64,000 bases of DNA from Variovorax sp. Root318D1 (GTDB lineage: Bacteria > Pseudomonadota > Gammaproteobacteria > Burkholderiales > Burkholderiaceae_C): NCBI RefSeq assembly GCF_001424835.1, contig NZ_LMCQ01000006.1, positions 56,240 through 120,239 of the forward strand, given 5' to 3'. The translations under genes and the position numbers were made by a program. The notes under the pieces are model-generated. The model was not told the DNA's origin and ran no database searches. It was given only the letters and a program-made list of their open reading frames with translations. Shown here in pieces: positions 32,047 through 40,308 of the stretch; position 1 is the first letter of the stretch, and each line of letters starts with the position of its first letter.

Positions 32047-33640
32047 ACCCCAAGCCGGCGCGGTCGCGTCGCCCCCGCAGCCTGGCGCCTTCGCGCCGCT
32101 GCGCCAGCCGGTGTTCGCGGTGCTGTGGGCCGCCACCGTTCTCGGCAACATCGGCAGCTTCATGCGCGACGTGGCCAGCTCGTGGTTGGTGACGGATCTT
32201 TCGGCGAACCCCACCGCGGTGGCGCTGATCCAGACCGCGGCCACGCTGCCGATCTTCCTGCTCGCGATCCCGGCCGGCGTGCTGTCCGACATCCTCGACC
32301 GGCGGCGCTTCCTGATCTTCGTGCAGCTGGTGCTCGCGGCCGTCAGCGGCGCGCTGCTCGTGCTCTCGCACACCGGCGCGCTCACCGTGGAGTACCTCAT
32401 CGCGCTGACCTTCGTAGGCGGCATCGGCGCTGCGCTGATGGGGCCGACGTGGCAGTCGATCGTGCCTGAGCTCGTGCCGCGGGCCGAGCTCAAGGGCGCG
32501 GTGGCGCTGAACTCGCTGGGCATCAACATCGCGCGTTCCATCGGCCCGGCCGCGGGCGGGCTGATCCTCGCGAGCTTCGGTGCGGCGGTCACCTATGGCG
32601 TCGACGTGCTGAGCTATGCCTTCGTGATCGCGGCGCTCTTGTGGTGGAAGCGCCCGGCGGCCGCGGACAGCGGATTGTCCGAGAACTTTCTCGGCGCCTT
32701 CCGCGCCGGGCTGCGCTACACGCGTGCCAGCAAGGAGCTGCACGTTGTGCTGCTGCGCGCGGCCGTGTTCTTCCTGTTCGCGAGTTCGGTCTGGGCGCTG
32801 CTGCCACTGGTCGCACGGCAGATGCTCGGCGGCACGGCGAGCTTCTACGGCGTGCTGCTGGGCGCTGTGGGTGCGGGCGCGATCGGCGGTGCGCTTGTCA
32901 TGCCGCGGCTGCGCGCTCGGCTCGACGCCGACGGGCTCATCCTGCTCGCGTCGCTGCTCACCGCGGCGGTGATGGGCAGCCTTGTGTTCGCGCCGCCGAA
33001 GTGGCTCGCCGTGCTGTTGCTGCTGGTGCTGGGGCTCGGCTGGATCATTGCACTCACCACGCTCAACGGCGTGGCCCAATCCATCCTGCCGAACTGGGTG
33101 CGCGGGCGCGGGCTGGCGGTGTACCTCACCGTCTTCAACGGCGCCATGGCCGCCGGCAGCCTGGGCTGGGGCCTGGTCGCGCAGCAGGTGGGCGTGCCGG
33201 CCACGCTGGTGGTGGGTGCGGTGGGGCTCGTCGGGGTGGCGCTCGCGTTCCACCGCGTGAAGCTGCCGGCCGGTGAGGCCGATCTGCAGCCCTCCAACCA
33301 TTGGCCCGAACCGCTGGTGGCCGAGCCCGTCGCGCATGACCGTGGGCCCGTGATGATTCAGGTCGAATACCGCATCCGCAAGGAGGACCGCGCCGCGTTT
33401 CTGGCCGTGATGAAGCGGCTCTCGCTGGAGCGCCGCCGAGACGGCGCCTATGCCTGGGGCATCACCGAACACACGGTCGATGCCGAGCGCATCGTCGAGT
33501 GGTTCCTCGTGGAGTCGTGGGCCGAGCATCTGCGCCAGCACCATCGCGTGTCGCATGCCGACGCGGACCTGCAAGCCGAAGCCCTGCGCTTTCACACAGG
33601 GCCGGGCAGGCCCGAGGTGCATCACTTCCTGTCGCTCTAG
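32039..33640 (+). CDS. MFS transporter (MFS_3) fused to an antibiotic-biosynthesis-monooxygenase-like domain
   Basis: A 533-residue fusion. Residues 1 to about 415 have 11-12 hydrophobic helices and the signatures of the transmembrane secretion effector/enterobactin exporter group (RDVASSWLVTDLS, GPTWQSIVPELVPR, NSLGINIARSIGPAAGG). Residues about 435-533 form a ferredoxin-like ABM domain starting VMIQVEYRIRKEDRAAF and continuing WFLVESWAEHLRQHHRVS. The transporter would export a small molecule, and the C-terminal domain may bind or oxidise it. This domain order occurs in several proteobacterial MFS_3 proteins. Last gene of the pirin operon. Confidence 0.87.
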   Translation: MTEPQAGAVASPPQPGAFAPLRQPVFAVLWAATVLGNIGSFMRDVASSWLVTDLSANPTAVALIQTAATLPIFLLAIPAGVLSDILDRRRFLIFVQLVLAAVSGALLVLSHTGALTVEYLIALTFVGGIGAALMGPTWQSIVPELVPRAELKGAVALNSLGINIARSIGPAAGGLILASFGAAVTYGVDVLSYAFVIAALLWWKRPAAADSGLSENFLGAFRAGLRYTRASKELHVVLLRAAVFFLFASSVWALLPLVARQMLGGTASFYGVLLGAVGAGAIGGALVMPRLRARLDADGLILLASLLTAAVMGSLVFAPPKWLAVLLLLVLGLGWIIALTTLNGVAQSILPNWVRGRGLAVYLTVFNGAMAAGSLGWGLVAQQVGVPATLVVGAVGLVGVALAFHRVKLPAGEADLQPSNHWPEPLVAEPVAHDRGPVMIQVEYRIRKEDRAAFLAVMKRLSLERRRDGAYAWGITEHTVDAERIVEWFLVESWAEHLRQHHRVSHADADLQAEALRFHTGPGRPEVHHFLSL

Positions 33641-33672
33641 GGTTTACTCCAGCAGATGAGTTCAAAATTCCA

Positions 33673-33701
33673 TTGACATGAGCTGATCATCTTCTTAACC
33701 T
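33673..33701 (+). promoter_or_regulatory. Sigma-70 promoter of the amide/nitrile operon
   Basis: A consensus -35 TTGACA (33673-33678) is followed after 17 bp by TAACCT (33696-33701), which keeps the T, A and final T that matter most in the -10 element. Transcription would begin near 33708-33711, right at the base of the first leader hairpin. The predicted leader is therefore about 120 nt. Confidence 0.65.
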
Positions 33702-33710
33702 TCAGCCTCA

Positions 33711-33755
33711 CGACAGCAACCGGTTAAGTTTGCTGTCGGGCAGCAACAGCGCTGC
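33711..33755 (+). promoter_or_regulatory. Leader RNA hairpins upstream of the terminator (candidate ANTAR target)
   Basis: Two hairpins sit in tandem. CGACAGCAA/TTGCTGTCG (33711-33719 with 33730-33738) is a perfect 9-bp stem with a 10-nt loop. GCAGC/GCTGC (33740-33744 with 33751-33755) has a 6-nt loop, AACAGC. A short GGCT/AGCC stem (33766-33778) then overlaps the 5' arm of the terminator. Tandem small hairpins abutting a terminator are the setting in which ANTAR proteins act, and the operon encodes an AmiR-like ANTAR protein. The hexaloop has A at position 1 but G at 5 rather than 4, so the match to the published ANTAR consensus is partial. Confidence 0.5.
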
Positions 33756-33772
33756 TTCACATACCGGCTATT

Positions 33773-33820
33773 AAAGCCCTCGATATACGCGAAAGCGTCG
33801 TCGAGGGCTTTTTCGTTTTT
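33773..33820 (+). terminator. Intrinsic terminator/attenuator in the operon leader
   Basis: AAAGCCCTCGA (33773-33783) pairs perfectly with TCGAGGGCTTT (33801-33811). The stem is capped by an inner ACGC-GAAA-GCGT hairpin with a GNRA loop, and the sequence continues TTTCGTTTTT. It ends only about 10 bp before the nitrilase ATG and lies downstream of a good promoter. It must therefore be an attenuator of the operon rather than a terminator of the preceding gene. Confidence 0.8.
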
Positions 33821-33829
33821 GGAGCTCAG

Positions 33830-34726
33830 ATGACGATGGTTCAAACCGCCGAAGAGGCGAACGTTTTCCCAGACGTGAAGGTGGCCAGCATCCAGATGGC
33901 GCCGCGCATCGGCGACAAGGCGGCCAACCTCAGGAGGTCGGTCGACCTCATCGAGGAGGCGGCGCGGCAGGGTGCGGTGGTTGCAGTGTTGCCCGAGTTG
34001 GCGAACACTGGCTACGTGTTCGCCTCGCGGCAGGAGGCTTTCGCGCTGGCCGAATCGGTGCCGGACGGCGAGAGCTCGCAGGTGTGGCTCGAGGTGGCGC
34101 GCCGCTGCAAGATCCACGTTGTTGCGGGCATCGCGGAGCGGGTCGGCGACCGGCTCTTCAACGCCGCGCTGGTAGCCGGCCCGCACGGCTACATCGGCAC
34201 TTACCGCAAGCTGCATCTCTGGGGCGACGAGCATCTTTTCTTTGAGTCCGGCGACCTCGGCCTACCGGTGTTCCATACCGAAATCGGACGATTGGGCGCC
34301 ATCATCTGCTACGACGGGTGGTTCCCCGAGGTCTACCGGCTGCTGGCCATGCAGGGCGCGGACTTCGTGTGCATGCCGACCAACTGGGTGCCGATGCCGG
34401 GTCAGGTCGAAGGGCATGCGGCAATGGCCAATACGTTGGCGATGGCAAATGCGCACAGCAACGGCCTCAACATCATTTGCGCCGATCGGGTCGGCACCGA
34501 GCGCGGTCAGCCCTTCATCGGCCAGAGCCTGATCGTCGGTGCCCAAGGCTGGCCTGTCGCAGGCCCGGCCAGCCGCGACAGCGAAGAGATCCTGTATGCG
34601 TCGATCAATCTCAGGAAGTCGCGCAGTGCGCGACATCTCAACGTCTTCAACGATGTTCTGCGAGACCGCAGAGACGACATCTACGACCCCATGCTGGGCA
34701 CCGGCTGGAAACTGCCGCGCCACTGA
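33830..34726 (+). CDS. Nitrilase-superfamily carbon-nitrogen hydrolase
   Basis: A 298-residue enzyme with the complete nitrilase-fold triad: E56 (LPELANTG), K127 (YRKLHLWGDE) and C160 (ICYDGWFPE). The superfamily hydrolyses nitriles, amides or N-carbamoyl groups. The short length and the CYDGWFPE motif favour an amidase or carbamoylase over a large nitrilase, but this is not certain. It is the first gene after the attenuated leader, with a GGAG ribosome site. It shares the operon with an ABC importer, asparaginase and amiC/amiR homologues, so it probably handles an imported amide or nitrile. Confidence 0.88.
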   Translation: MTMVQTAEEANVFPDVKVASIQMAPRIGDKAANLRRSVDLIEEAARQGAVVAVLPELANTGYVFASRQEAFALAESVPDGESSQVWLEVARRCKIHVVAGIAERVGDRLFNAALVAGPHGYIGTYRKLHLWGDEHLFFESGDLGLPVFHTEIGRLGAIICYDGWFPEVYRLLAMQGADFVCMPTNWVPMPGQVEGHAAMANTLAMANAHSNGLNIICADRVGTERGQPFIGQSLIVGAQGWPVAGPASRDSEEILYASINLRKSRSARHLNVFNDVLRDRRDDIYDPMLGTGWKLPRH

Positions 34727-34782
34727 TTTCCCGTTCCACCCACTCGCCATTCAACCCTCTCTTCACTCAACGAGGTCTCGTC

Positions 34783-35946
34783 ATGCAAACATTCCAACGC
34801 TTTTTCCGCCTGAGCGCCGTCGCCGCCATGGCCGCCATCACCGCGGGTGCCTACGCCGCGGACCCCATCAAGATCGGCGTGGCCGTCGGTCTTTCCGGTG
34901 CCAACAGCGTCGTCGCGCCGGCCGTCGTTCAGTCGTCGCAACTGGCGGTGGAAGAGATCAACGCAGCGGGCGGCATCCTCGGGCGCAAGGTCGAACTGGA
35001 GATCGTCGACGACGCATCGGGCGCCGTCGGCGCACAGAAGGCCTTCGACACGCTGGTGTTCCAGAAGAAGGTTGCCGCCATCATCGCCATGGAAACCAGC
35101 GCCGCGCGCAATGCCGCGCTGCCGATCGTGAGCAAGGGCAAGGTGCCCTACATCTACACGTCGTTCTACGAAGGACGTTCCTGCAACAACGCGATGTACG
35201 TCAACGGCTGGGTGCCGGAGCAGCAGGTGGCGCCGGTGGTCGACTACTTTCTGGCAAGCAAGAGCGCCAAGACCTTCTTCCTGGTCGGCAACGACTATTC
35301 GTTCGGGCGCGGCATGCTGAACTTCACCAAGAAGTACATCGAGAAAAAGGGCGGCAAGGTCATCGGCGAGGAGTTCCTGCCGATCGACGGCAGCGACTGG
35401 ACATCGGTCATCTCGAAGATCCGTTCGGTCAAGCCCGATGCGTTGATCAGCGCGACCGCCGGCGGTGCACCCAATGTCTCGCTGGCCAAGCAGCTCAAGG
35501 GTGCCGGCATGACGCTGCCCTACGGCAACCTCGCCATCGACGAGGGCACGGCCAAGACCATGGGCGATGCGGCCAGCGGCATGTACATGTCGGCCTCTTA
35601 CCTGACGAGCATCGACACGCCCGAGAACAAGAAATTCGTGGCTGCCATGACGAAGAAATTCGGCGCCGACCTGAAAACGCCCAACGAGCTGTCCGAGCCG
35701 CAATACGAGGCGTTCTACCTGTACAAGGCAGCAGCAGAGAAGGTGGGGTCGACCGACGCGGCCAAGGTGATCCCGGCCCTGGCAGAGGTGTCGTTCAACG
35801 GCCCGCGCGGCACGGTGCAGATGAACAAGAGCCGCCACACGCCGCTGTCGATGCGCCTCGGCCAGGTTCAGGCGGACGGCTCGGTCAAGATCCTCCAGAC
35901 CTTCGCCAACGTTGATCCGGGCGCGCAGTGCCCCAACCTCAACTGA
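34783..35946 (+). CDS. Amide-type ABC transporter substrate-binding protein
   Basis: A 387-residue periplasmic receptor. The 25-residue signal peptide ends GAYA, and the mature start DPIKIGVAVGLSGANS is typical of the type I fold. It is related in fold to the AmiC regulator encoded later in the operon, which should sense the same kind of ligand. YGNLAIDEGTAK and SYLTSIDTPENKKF are in the second lobe. It probably binds an amide, a short peptide-like compound or an amino acid analogue for uptake by the next three genes. Confidence 0.92.
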   Translation: MQTFQRFFRLSAVAAMAAITAGAYAADPIKIGVAVGLSGANSVVAPAVVQSSQLAVEEINAAGGILGRKVELEIVDDASGAVGAQKAFDTLVFQKKVAAIIAMETSAARNAALPIVSKGKVPYIYTSFYEGRSCNNAMYVNGWVPEQQVAPVVDYFLASKSAKTFFLVGNDYSFGRGMLNFTKKYIEKKGGKVIGEEFLPIDGSDWTSVISKIRSVKPDALISATAGGAPNVSLAKQLKGAGMTLPYGNLAIDEGTAKTMGDAASGMYMSASYLTSIDTPENKKFVAAMTKKFGADLKTPNELSEPQYEAFYLYKAAAEKVGSTDAAKVIPALAEVSFNGPRGTVQMNKSRHTPLSMRLGQVQADGSVKILQTFANVDPGAQCPNLN

Positions 35947-35979
35947 AGCCGCAACGCTAGAAAGCCGCAGGAGACATTC

Positions 35980-36813
35980 ATGGTGCTGCTACTGGACCTG
36001 CTGACGACGGCGGCCATGCTGTTCGTCGTCACGGCAGGCTTGATGATGATCTTCGGCGTGATGAAGATCGTCAACTTCGCGCATGGAGCGCTGCTCACGC
36101 TGGGCGGCTATGCGAGCTACGTCGTCACGCAGCTGAAGCTCGATCCGTGGCTCAGTTGGCCGCTGGCCTTCGCTGCGGGCATGGTGGTCGGCATGGCCGT
36201 CGAACGACTGATCGTCCGGCCGCTGTACAAGCGGCCGCTCGACGCCATCCTTGCGACCTGGGGACTCGGCATCGTCATCGGCCAGCTGATCGTGATGGCC
36301 TTCGGCCGCGAGGTGCAGTTCGTCGATTCGCCGTTGTCGGGCACCTGGTCGCTCTTCGGCATCGACTACTCTGCGTACCGGCTGCTGCTGGTTCCCGTCG
36401 CCATTGTGATGTGTCTCCTGCTGACCGGTCTGCTCAACGGCACGCGCTTCGGCATCCGCACCCGCGCCGTGATCATGAACGAGGACTTGGCCAGCGGCCT
36501 CGGCATTCACGCGGGCTGGGTGCGCTTCGTCACCTTCAGTCTCGGCGCAGGCCTGGGCACCCTGGCCGGCACCATGATCACGCCGCTGTCGAGCGTCGAT
36601 CCGAACATGGGAATGGCCTGGCTGGTGAGCGCCTTCATGCTGGTCATGGTTTCGGGCCACTCGATGGTGAGCCTGATGCTGACCTGCCTGGTTTTCGGCG
36701 CTTGCCAGGTGCTGGTCAGCACCTACGCCAGTCCGGTCCTCGGCGGCCTGACCATCGCGGTTCTCGCGGCCGTCACGCTGCGCATCCGCCCGAAGGGGTT
36801 CGCACATGGCTGA
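35980..36813 (+). CDS. ABC transporter permease, LivH family
   Basis: A 277-residue inner-membrane permease with the LivH pattern: an N-terminal FGVMKIVNFAHGALLTLGGYASY motif, and ATWGLGIVIGQLIVMAFG and MNEDLASGLGIHAGWVR loops. It starts after a GCAGGAGACATTC ribosome site and its stop overlaps the start of the fused permease-ATPase gene. It is the first transmembrane half of the importer. Confidence 0.93.
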   Translation: MVLLLDLLTTAAMLFVVTAGLMMIFGVMKIVNFAHGALLTLGGYASYVVTQLKLDPWLSWPLAFAAGMVVGMAVERLIVRPLYKRPLDAILATWGLGIVIGQLIVMAFGREVQFVDSPLSGTWSLFGIDYSAYRLLLVPVAIVMCLLLTGLLNGTRFGIRTRAVIMNEDLASGLGIHAGWVRFVTFSLGAGLGTLAGTMITPLSSVDPNMGMAWLVSAFMLVMVSGHSMVSLMLTCLVFGACQVLVSTYASPVLGGLTIAVLAAVTLRIRPKGFAHG

Positions 36814-38587
36814 AGCCGATCAAAGACCGGCGCGCTCCGCGCGTGGCCTGCTGGCGCTCGGCATCGCGGGCATTTTGCTCATTGCCATCGGGCCGTGGGT
36901 CTTCGATACCTACTTGCTCAACATCCTGATCAAGTCGTTCTTCTTCGCCATCGCAGCCATCACTGTTGATGTGCTCTGGGGTTACACAGGCTACCTGACG
37001 TTCGGGCAGTCGGCCTTCTTCGGCATTGGCGCCTATGCGGCGGGGCTCGCGTTCACGCATGGCGGGTTCTCCGCCTCGACGGTGTTTCTCGCCATCGGCG
37101 CGGCGGTGCTGGTGACGGCGGCCGTGGCCGCGCTCGTCGGCTGGCTATCGTTCTATCGCGGTGCATCGCCGTTCTTCGCGACGGTCATCTCGCTGGTGCT
37201 GCCGATCGTGCTGACGCAGCTGCTGCTGAGCGGCGGCGAGTGGACAGGATCGAGTTCGGGGCTCACCGGCTACCAGACATTCGATCTCTCGCTGGAAGCC
37301 TGGTACTGGGTGTCCGGCGCGGCGCTTGTCGTTGCGGCCCTGCTCGCCTGGAAGGTGGTCCGCAGCGATGCCGGCCGGGTCCTGGCCGCGATTCGCGACA
37401 ACGAGTCGCGCTGCTCCTACCTCGGCATCGATGCGTCGCTCGTGAAGATCGCCCTGCTGGTCGCCACCGCCGTCATTGCCGGGCTGGCCGGCTTCGGCTA
37501 CGGCTCGTTCAGCGGCGTCGTGGCACCCGAACTCACGGGCTTCGTCTTCGGCACCGAGCTCATCATCTGGGTGGCGCTCGGGGGGCGCGGCACGTTGTGG
37601 GGACCATTGATCGGCGCGGTGCTGATCAACGTCGCGACCGCTTATCTGAGCGGCAGCATGCCCTTCGCGTGGCAACTCATCCTGGGCGTCGCCTTCGTGC
37701 TGGTCATCGTGCTGTTTCCACAGGGGCTGGTGCCCTTGCTGCTGAAGCCGCTGGGCTTGGGCCGGCAGCCTGCGCGGGTGCTCGCGCTGGTCGAGCGGCC
37801 GGTTCGTGCATCGACAGCCGACGCGGGCAAGCCGGCGTTGGCGATGCGCGGCCTGACCAAGAGCTTCGGGAGCCTGAAGGTCTTGCAGGGCATCGACCTG
37901 GAGGCGCATGCGGGCCAACTGGTCGGCCTGATCGGCCCCAACGGTGCGGGCAAGACGACGCTGATGCGCTGCATGAGCGACGGCGCCGACCGCAGTGCGG
38001 GCACGGTCGAGCTGTGCGGAAACGACATCGGCCTGCTGCCGCCCAATGCATGCGTGCGCTTCGGGCTGGGCCGCAAGTTCCAGAACGCGAACGTGTTCGA
38101 GTCGCTGACCGTCGCGGAATGCCTGCGCATCGCGGGCACCATCCTCGAGTCTCCATCGCTCTTGCGCAACGACAGTGCGCTGCGGCTTCCGCCATATGCA
38201 CTCGATGTGGTGCGCACCACCGGGCTGGACCGCAAGCTGAACGTGGTGGCCAGGGATCTCTCGCATGGGGAGCAGCAAGCCCTGGAGCTGGCGATGGTGC
38301 TGGCCTTGGAGCCCCGCATCGTGCTGCTGGACGAGCCGACCGCCGGCCTGACAAAGACCGAGCGCACGCAGATCGGCAAGGTGCTCTCGTCGCTCGCGCA
38401 TCGCTACCGCCTGTGCTGCCTGCTCGTGGAGCACGACCTGGATTTCGTCGAGGAGATTGCCACGCGCATCGTGGTGCTGCATCAAGGCACGATCGTCATG
38501 CAGGGCAGCTTCCAGGAAGTGGTGAACTCCGATCTCGTCAAGACCATCTACGCCGGCAGCGCGCACGCCGCCAAGGAGGCTGCATGA
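36806..38587 (+). CDS. Fused LivM-type permease and LivG-type ATPase
   Basis: A 593-residue fusion that joins both functions in one chain. Residues 1 to about 315 are a LivM permease (AIRDNESRCSYLGIDASLVK loop). Residues about 345-593 are an ABC ATPase with Walker A GPNGAGKTT (K383), the signature LSHGEQQ (near 485) and Walker B IVLLDEPTAGL. The linker is short (about 30 residues). Its ATG overlaps the LivH stop and its stop overlaps the next ATPase start. Such fusions are known in urea/amide-type HAAT transporters. Confidence 0.93.
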   Translation: MAEADQRPARSARGLLALGIAGILLIAIGPWVFDTYLLNILIKSFFFAIAAITVDVLWGYTGYLTFGQSAFFGIGAYAAGLAFTHGGFSASTVFLAIGAAVLVTAAVAALVGWLSFYRGASPFFATVISLVLPIVLTQLLLSGGEWTGSSSGLTGYQTFDLSLEAWYWVSGAALVVAALLAWKVVRSDAGRVLAAIRDNESRCSYLGIDASLVKIALLVATAVIAGLAGFGYGSFSGVVAPELTGFVFGTELIIWVALGGRGTLWGPLIGAVLINVATAYLSGSMPFAWQLILGVAFVLVIVLFPQGLVPLLLKPLGLGRQPARVLALVERPVRASTADAGKPALAMRGLTKSFGSLKVLQGIDLEAHAGQLVGLIGPNGAGKTTLMRCMSDGADRSAGTVELCGNDIGLLPPNACVRFGLGRKFQNANVFESLTVAECLRIAGTILESPSLLRNDSALRLPPYALDVVRTTGLDRKLNVVARDLSHGEQQALELAMVLALEPRIVLLDEPTAGLTKTERTQIGKVLSSLAHRYRLCCLLVEHDLDFVEEIATRIVVLHQGTIVMQGSFQEVVNSDLVKTIYAGSAHAAKEAA

Positions 38588-39291
38588 GCCAGGCTGCCTT
38601 GCAATTGAACGCGGTGACCAGCGGCTACAAGGCCTCTGTCGTTCTCCGGAATGTGTCGCTCATCATCGGCGCCGGCGAGGCCGTGGCTCTGCTGGGCAAG
38701 AACGGCATGGGCAAAAGCACCTTGCTGAAGACGGTGATGGGCTACCTGCCGAAAAAGTCGGGCGGCATCCAGTTGGCGGGCGGCGACATCACGCGCTTTG
38801 CGCCGCACAAGATCGCCCGCCTCGGCATTGCCTACGCGGCGCAGGAGCAAGCGCTTTTTGCCGATCTCAGCATCCGCGACAACTTGCGGCTCGGGCTGGC
38901 GAAGGAGTCGACCTTCGACGAGCGCTTTACGGAGATCGAGCCCGTGTTTCCGGTGTTCAAGACACGTCTCAGGCAGTACGCCGGTACGCTCTCGGGCGGC
39001 GAGCAGAAGATGCTTTTGCTGGCGCGCGCGCTGATGATGCGGCCGTCCGTGATCTTGCTGGACGAGATCACCGAAGGGCTGCAGCCCTCCGTCATCGACC
39101 GGTTGGCCGACGCACTGCTGTGGGAGCGTGAAAAGCGCGGCACCGCCATGCTCATCGTCGAGCAGAACGTGCCATTCGCCCTGAAGGTCGTCGATCGGTT
39201 CGTCGTGCTGAAGCAAGGCGAGATCGTCGATGAAGGAAATGCCCGCGCCGGCGAAGCCGTGGAGCAGGTCTTCAATCATCTTCGGGTCTGA
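38584..39291 (+). CDS. ABC transporter ATP-binding protein, LivF family
   Basis: A 235-residue ATPase with Walker A GKNGMGKST (38-46), signature LSGGEQK, Walker B VILLDEITEGL and the H-loop-like end. The LLDEITEGLQP sequence and the small size are typical of LivF. It pairs with the ATPase half of the fused protein to make the importer's two nucleotide sites. Start and stop are coupled to the fused gene (ATGA). Confidence 0.93.
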   Translation: MSQAALQLNAVTSGYKASVVLRNVSLIIGAGEAVALLGKNGMGKSTLLKTVMGYLPKKSGGIQLAGGDITRFAPHKIARLGIAYAAQEQALFADLSIRDNLRLGLAKESTFDERFTEIEPVFPVFKTRLRQYAGTLSGGEQKMLLLARALMMRPSVILLDEITEGLQPSVIDRLADALLWEREKRGTAMLIVEQNVPFALKVVDRFVVLKQGEIVDEGNARAGEAVEQVFNHLRV

Positions 39292-39295
39292 GCTC

Positions 39296-40297
39296 ATGAA
39301 AAATTCAACCCGCACGGCGATGCCTGTTTGCCAGTTCATCTCGACCGGCGGCACCATCGCCATGAAAACCGACCCGGCCGGGAATGCGCCGGTGCCGGCC
39401 CTTTCCGGCGACGAATTGCTCGCGCGCGTTCCGGGCCTCCAGCGCATCGCGGACCTGCGTGTGCAGAACCTGCTCAACGTGCCGTCCGACTACATGGGCC
39501 CCGCGGAGTGGGTGGCACTGCACGGCGCGGTCGAAGCGGCGCTGGCGCAGGACGATGTGGCGGGCGCGATCGTTTCGCACGGCACCGACACGCTGGAAGA
39601 AACGGCCTGGTTCCTGGACCTCACGATCGCGAGCGGCAAGCCCGTGGTGCTGACGGGCGCCCAGCGCAATGCCTCGGATCCCGATTCTGACGGGCCGCGC
39701 AACCTGCTCAATGCCGCACGCGTCTGCATCGCCCCGGAGGCCCGCGGAAATGGCGCGATGGTGGTGCTCAACAACCAGATCAATGCGGCGCGCGAGGTCA
39801 CCAAGTCGCACACGTCGGACGTCGAGGCGTTCAAATCCGGCGACTTCGGCTTGCTCGGCACAGTGGACGACGACAAGGTGGTGTTCTCCCGCAAACCGCA
39901 GCGGCGGCAGCAACTCCCGCTGGCCGGTATCGCACTGCCGGATGTGGCGATCATTTGCATGTACGGCGGCGCTGACGGCTCGTTGATTCGCCACGCGGCA
40001 AGCGCTGGGGTCAAGGGCATCGTCGTACAGGCGCTGGGCTGGGGCAACGTCAACCTGGCCATGTACGAGGCGATCGCGGAAGCCATCGATGCAGGCATTG
40101 CGGTGGTGATCTCCACGCGCGTGCCCAACGGGCGGGTACGGCCGATCTACGGCTTTACAGGCGGTGGCAAGACGCTCAAGAATGTCGGGGCGACATTTGC
40201 GGACAACCTGAGTCCGCACAAGGCCAGGATCCTCTTGATGCTGGCGCTGCAGACAGCGCAATCCACCGCCTCGCTGCAGGCCTTGTTCGATCGTTAG
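39296..40297 (+). CDS. L-asparaginase (type II-like, cytoplasmic)
   Basis: A 333-residue asparaginase. The first catalytic Thr is in FISTGGTIAM, and the second Thr-Asp pair is in VSHGTDTLEET. The Lys-containing AAREVTKSHTSDVEAF strand matches the E. coli enzymes. There is no signal peptide, so it acts in the cytoplasm on imported asparagine or related amides. ATG 39296 follows the ABC ATPase by 4 bp; ATG 39320 (MPVCQF) is a possible shorter start. Placement with a nitrilase-superfamily enzyme suggests a two-step breakdown ending in aspartate and ammonia. Confidence 0.92.
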   Translation: MKNSTRTAMPVCQFISTGGTIAMKTDPAGNAPVPALSGDELLARVPGLQRIADLRVQNLLNVPSDYMGPAEWVALHGAVEAALAQDDVAGAIVSHGTDTLEETAWFLDLTIASGKPVVLTGAQRNASDPDSDGPRNLLNAARVCIAPEARGNGAMVVLNNQINAAREVTKSHTSDVEAFKSGDFGLLGTVDDDKVVFSRKPQRRQQLPLAGIALPDVAIICMYGGADGSLIRHAASAGVKGIVVQALGWGNVNLAMYEAIAEAIDAGIAVVISTRVPNGRVRPIYGFTGGGKTLKNVGATFADNLSPHKARILLMLALQTAQSTASLQALFDR

Positions 40298-40308
40298 GAT
40301 CACCCAGG

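Noticed and set aside
33694..33728. H-type pseudoknot: CTTAACC (33694-33700) can pair with GGTTAAG (33722-33728) in the first leader hairpin loop, hinting at a riboswitch.
   Set aside because: CTTAACC overlaps the predicted -10 element, so it would not be transcribed from that promoter. The ANTAR/attenuator explanation fits the operon's own regulator better. It would be worth revisiting if the start site is mapped upstream.
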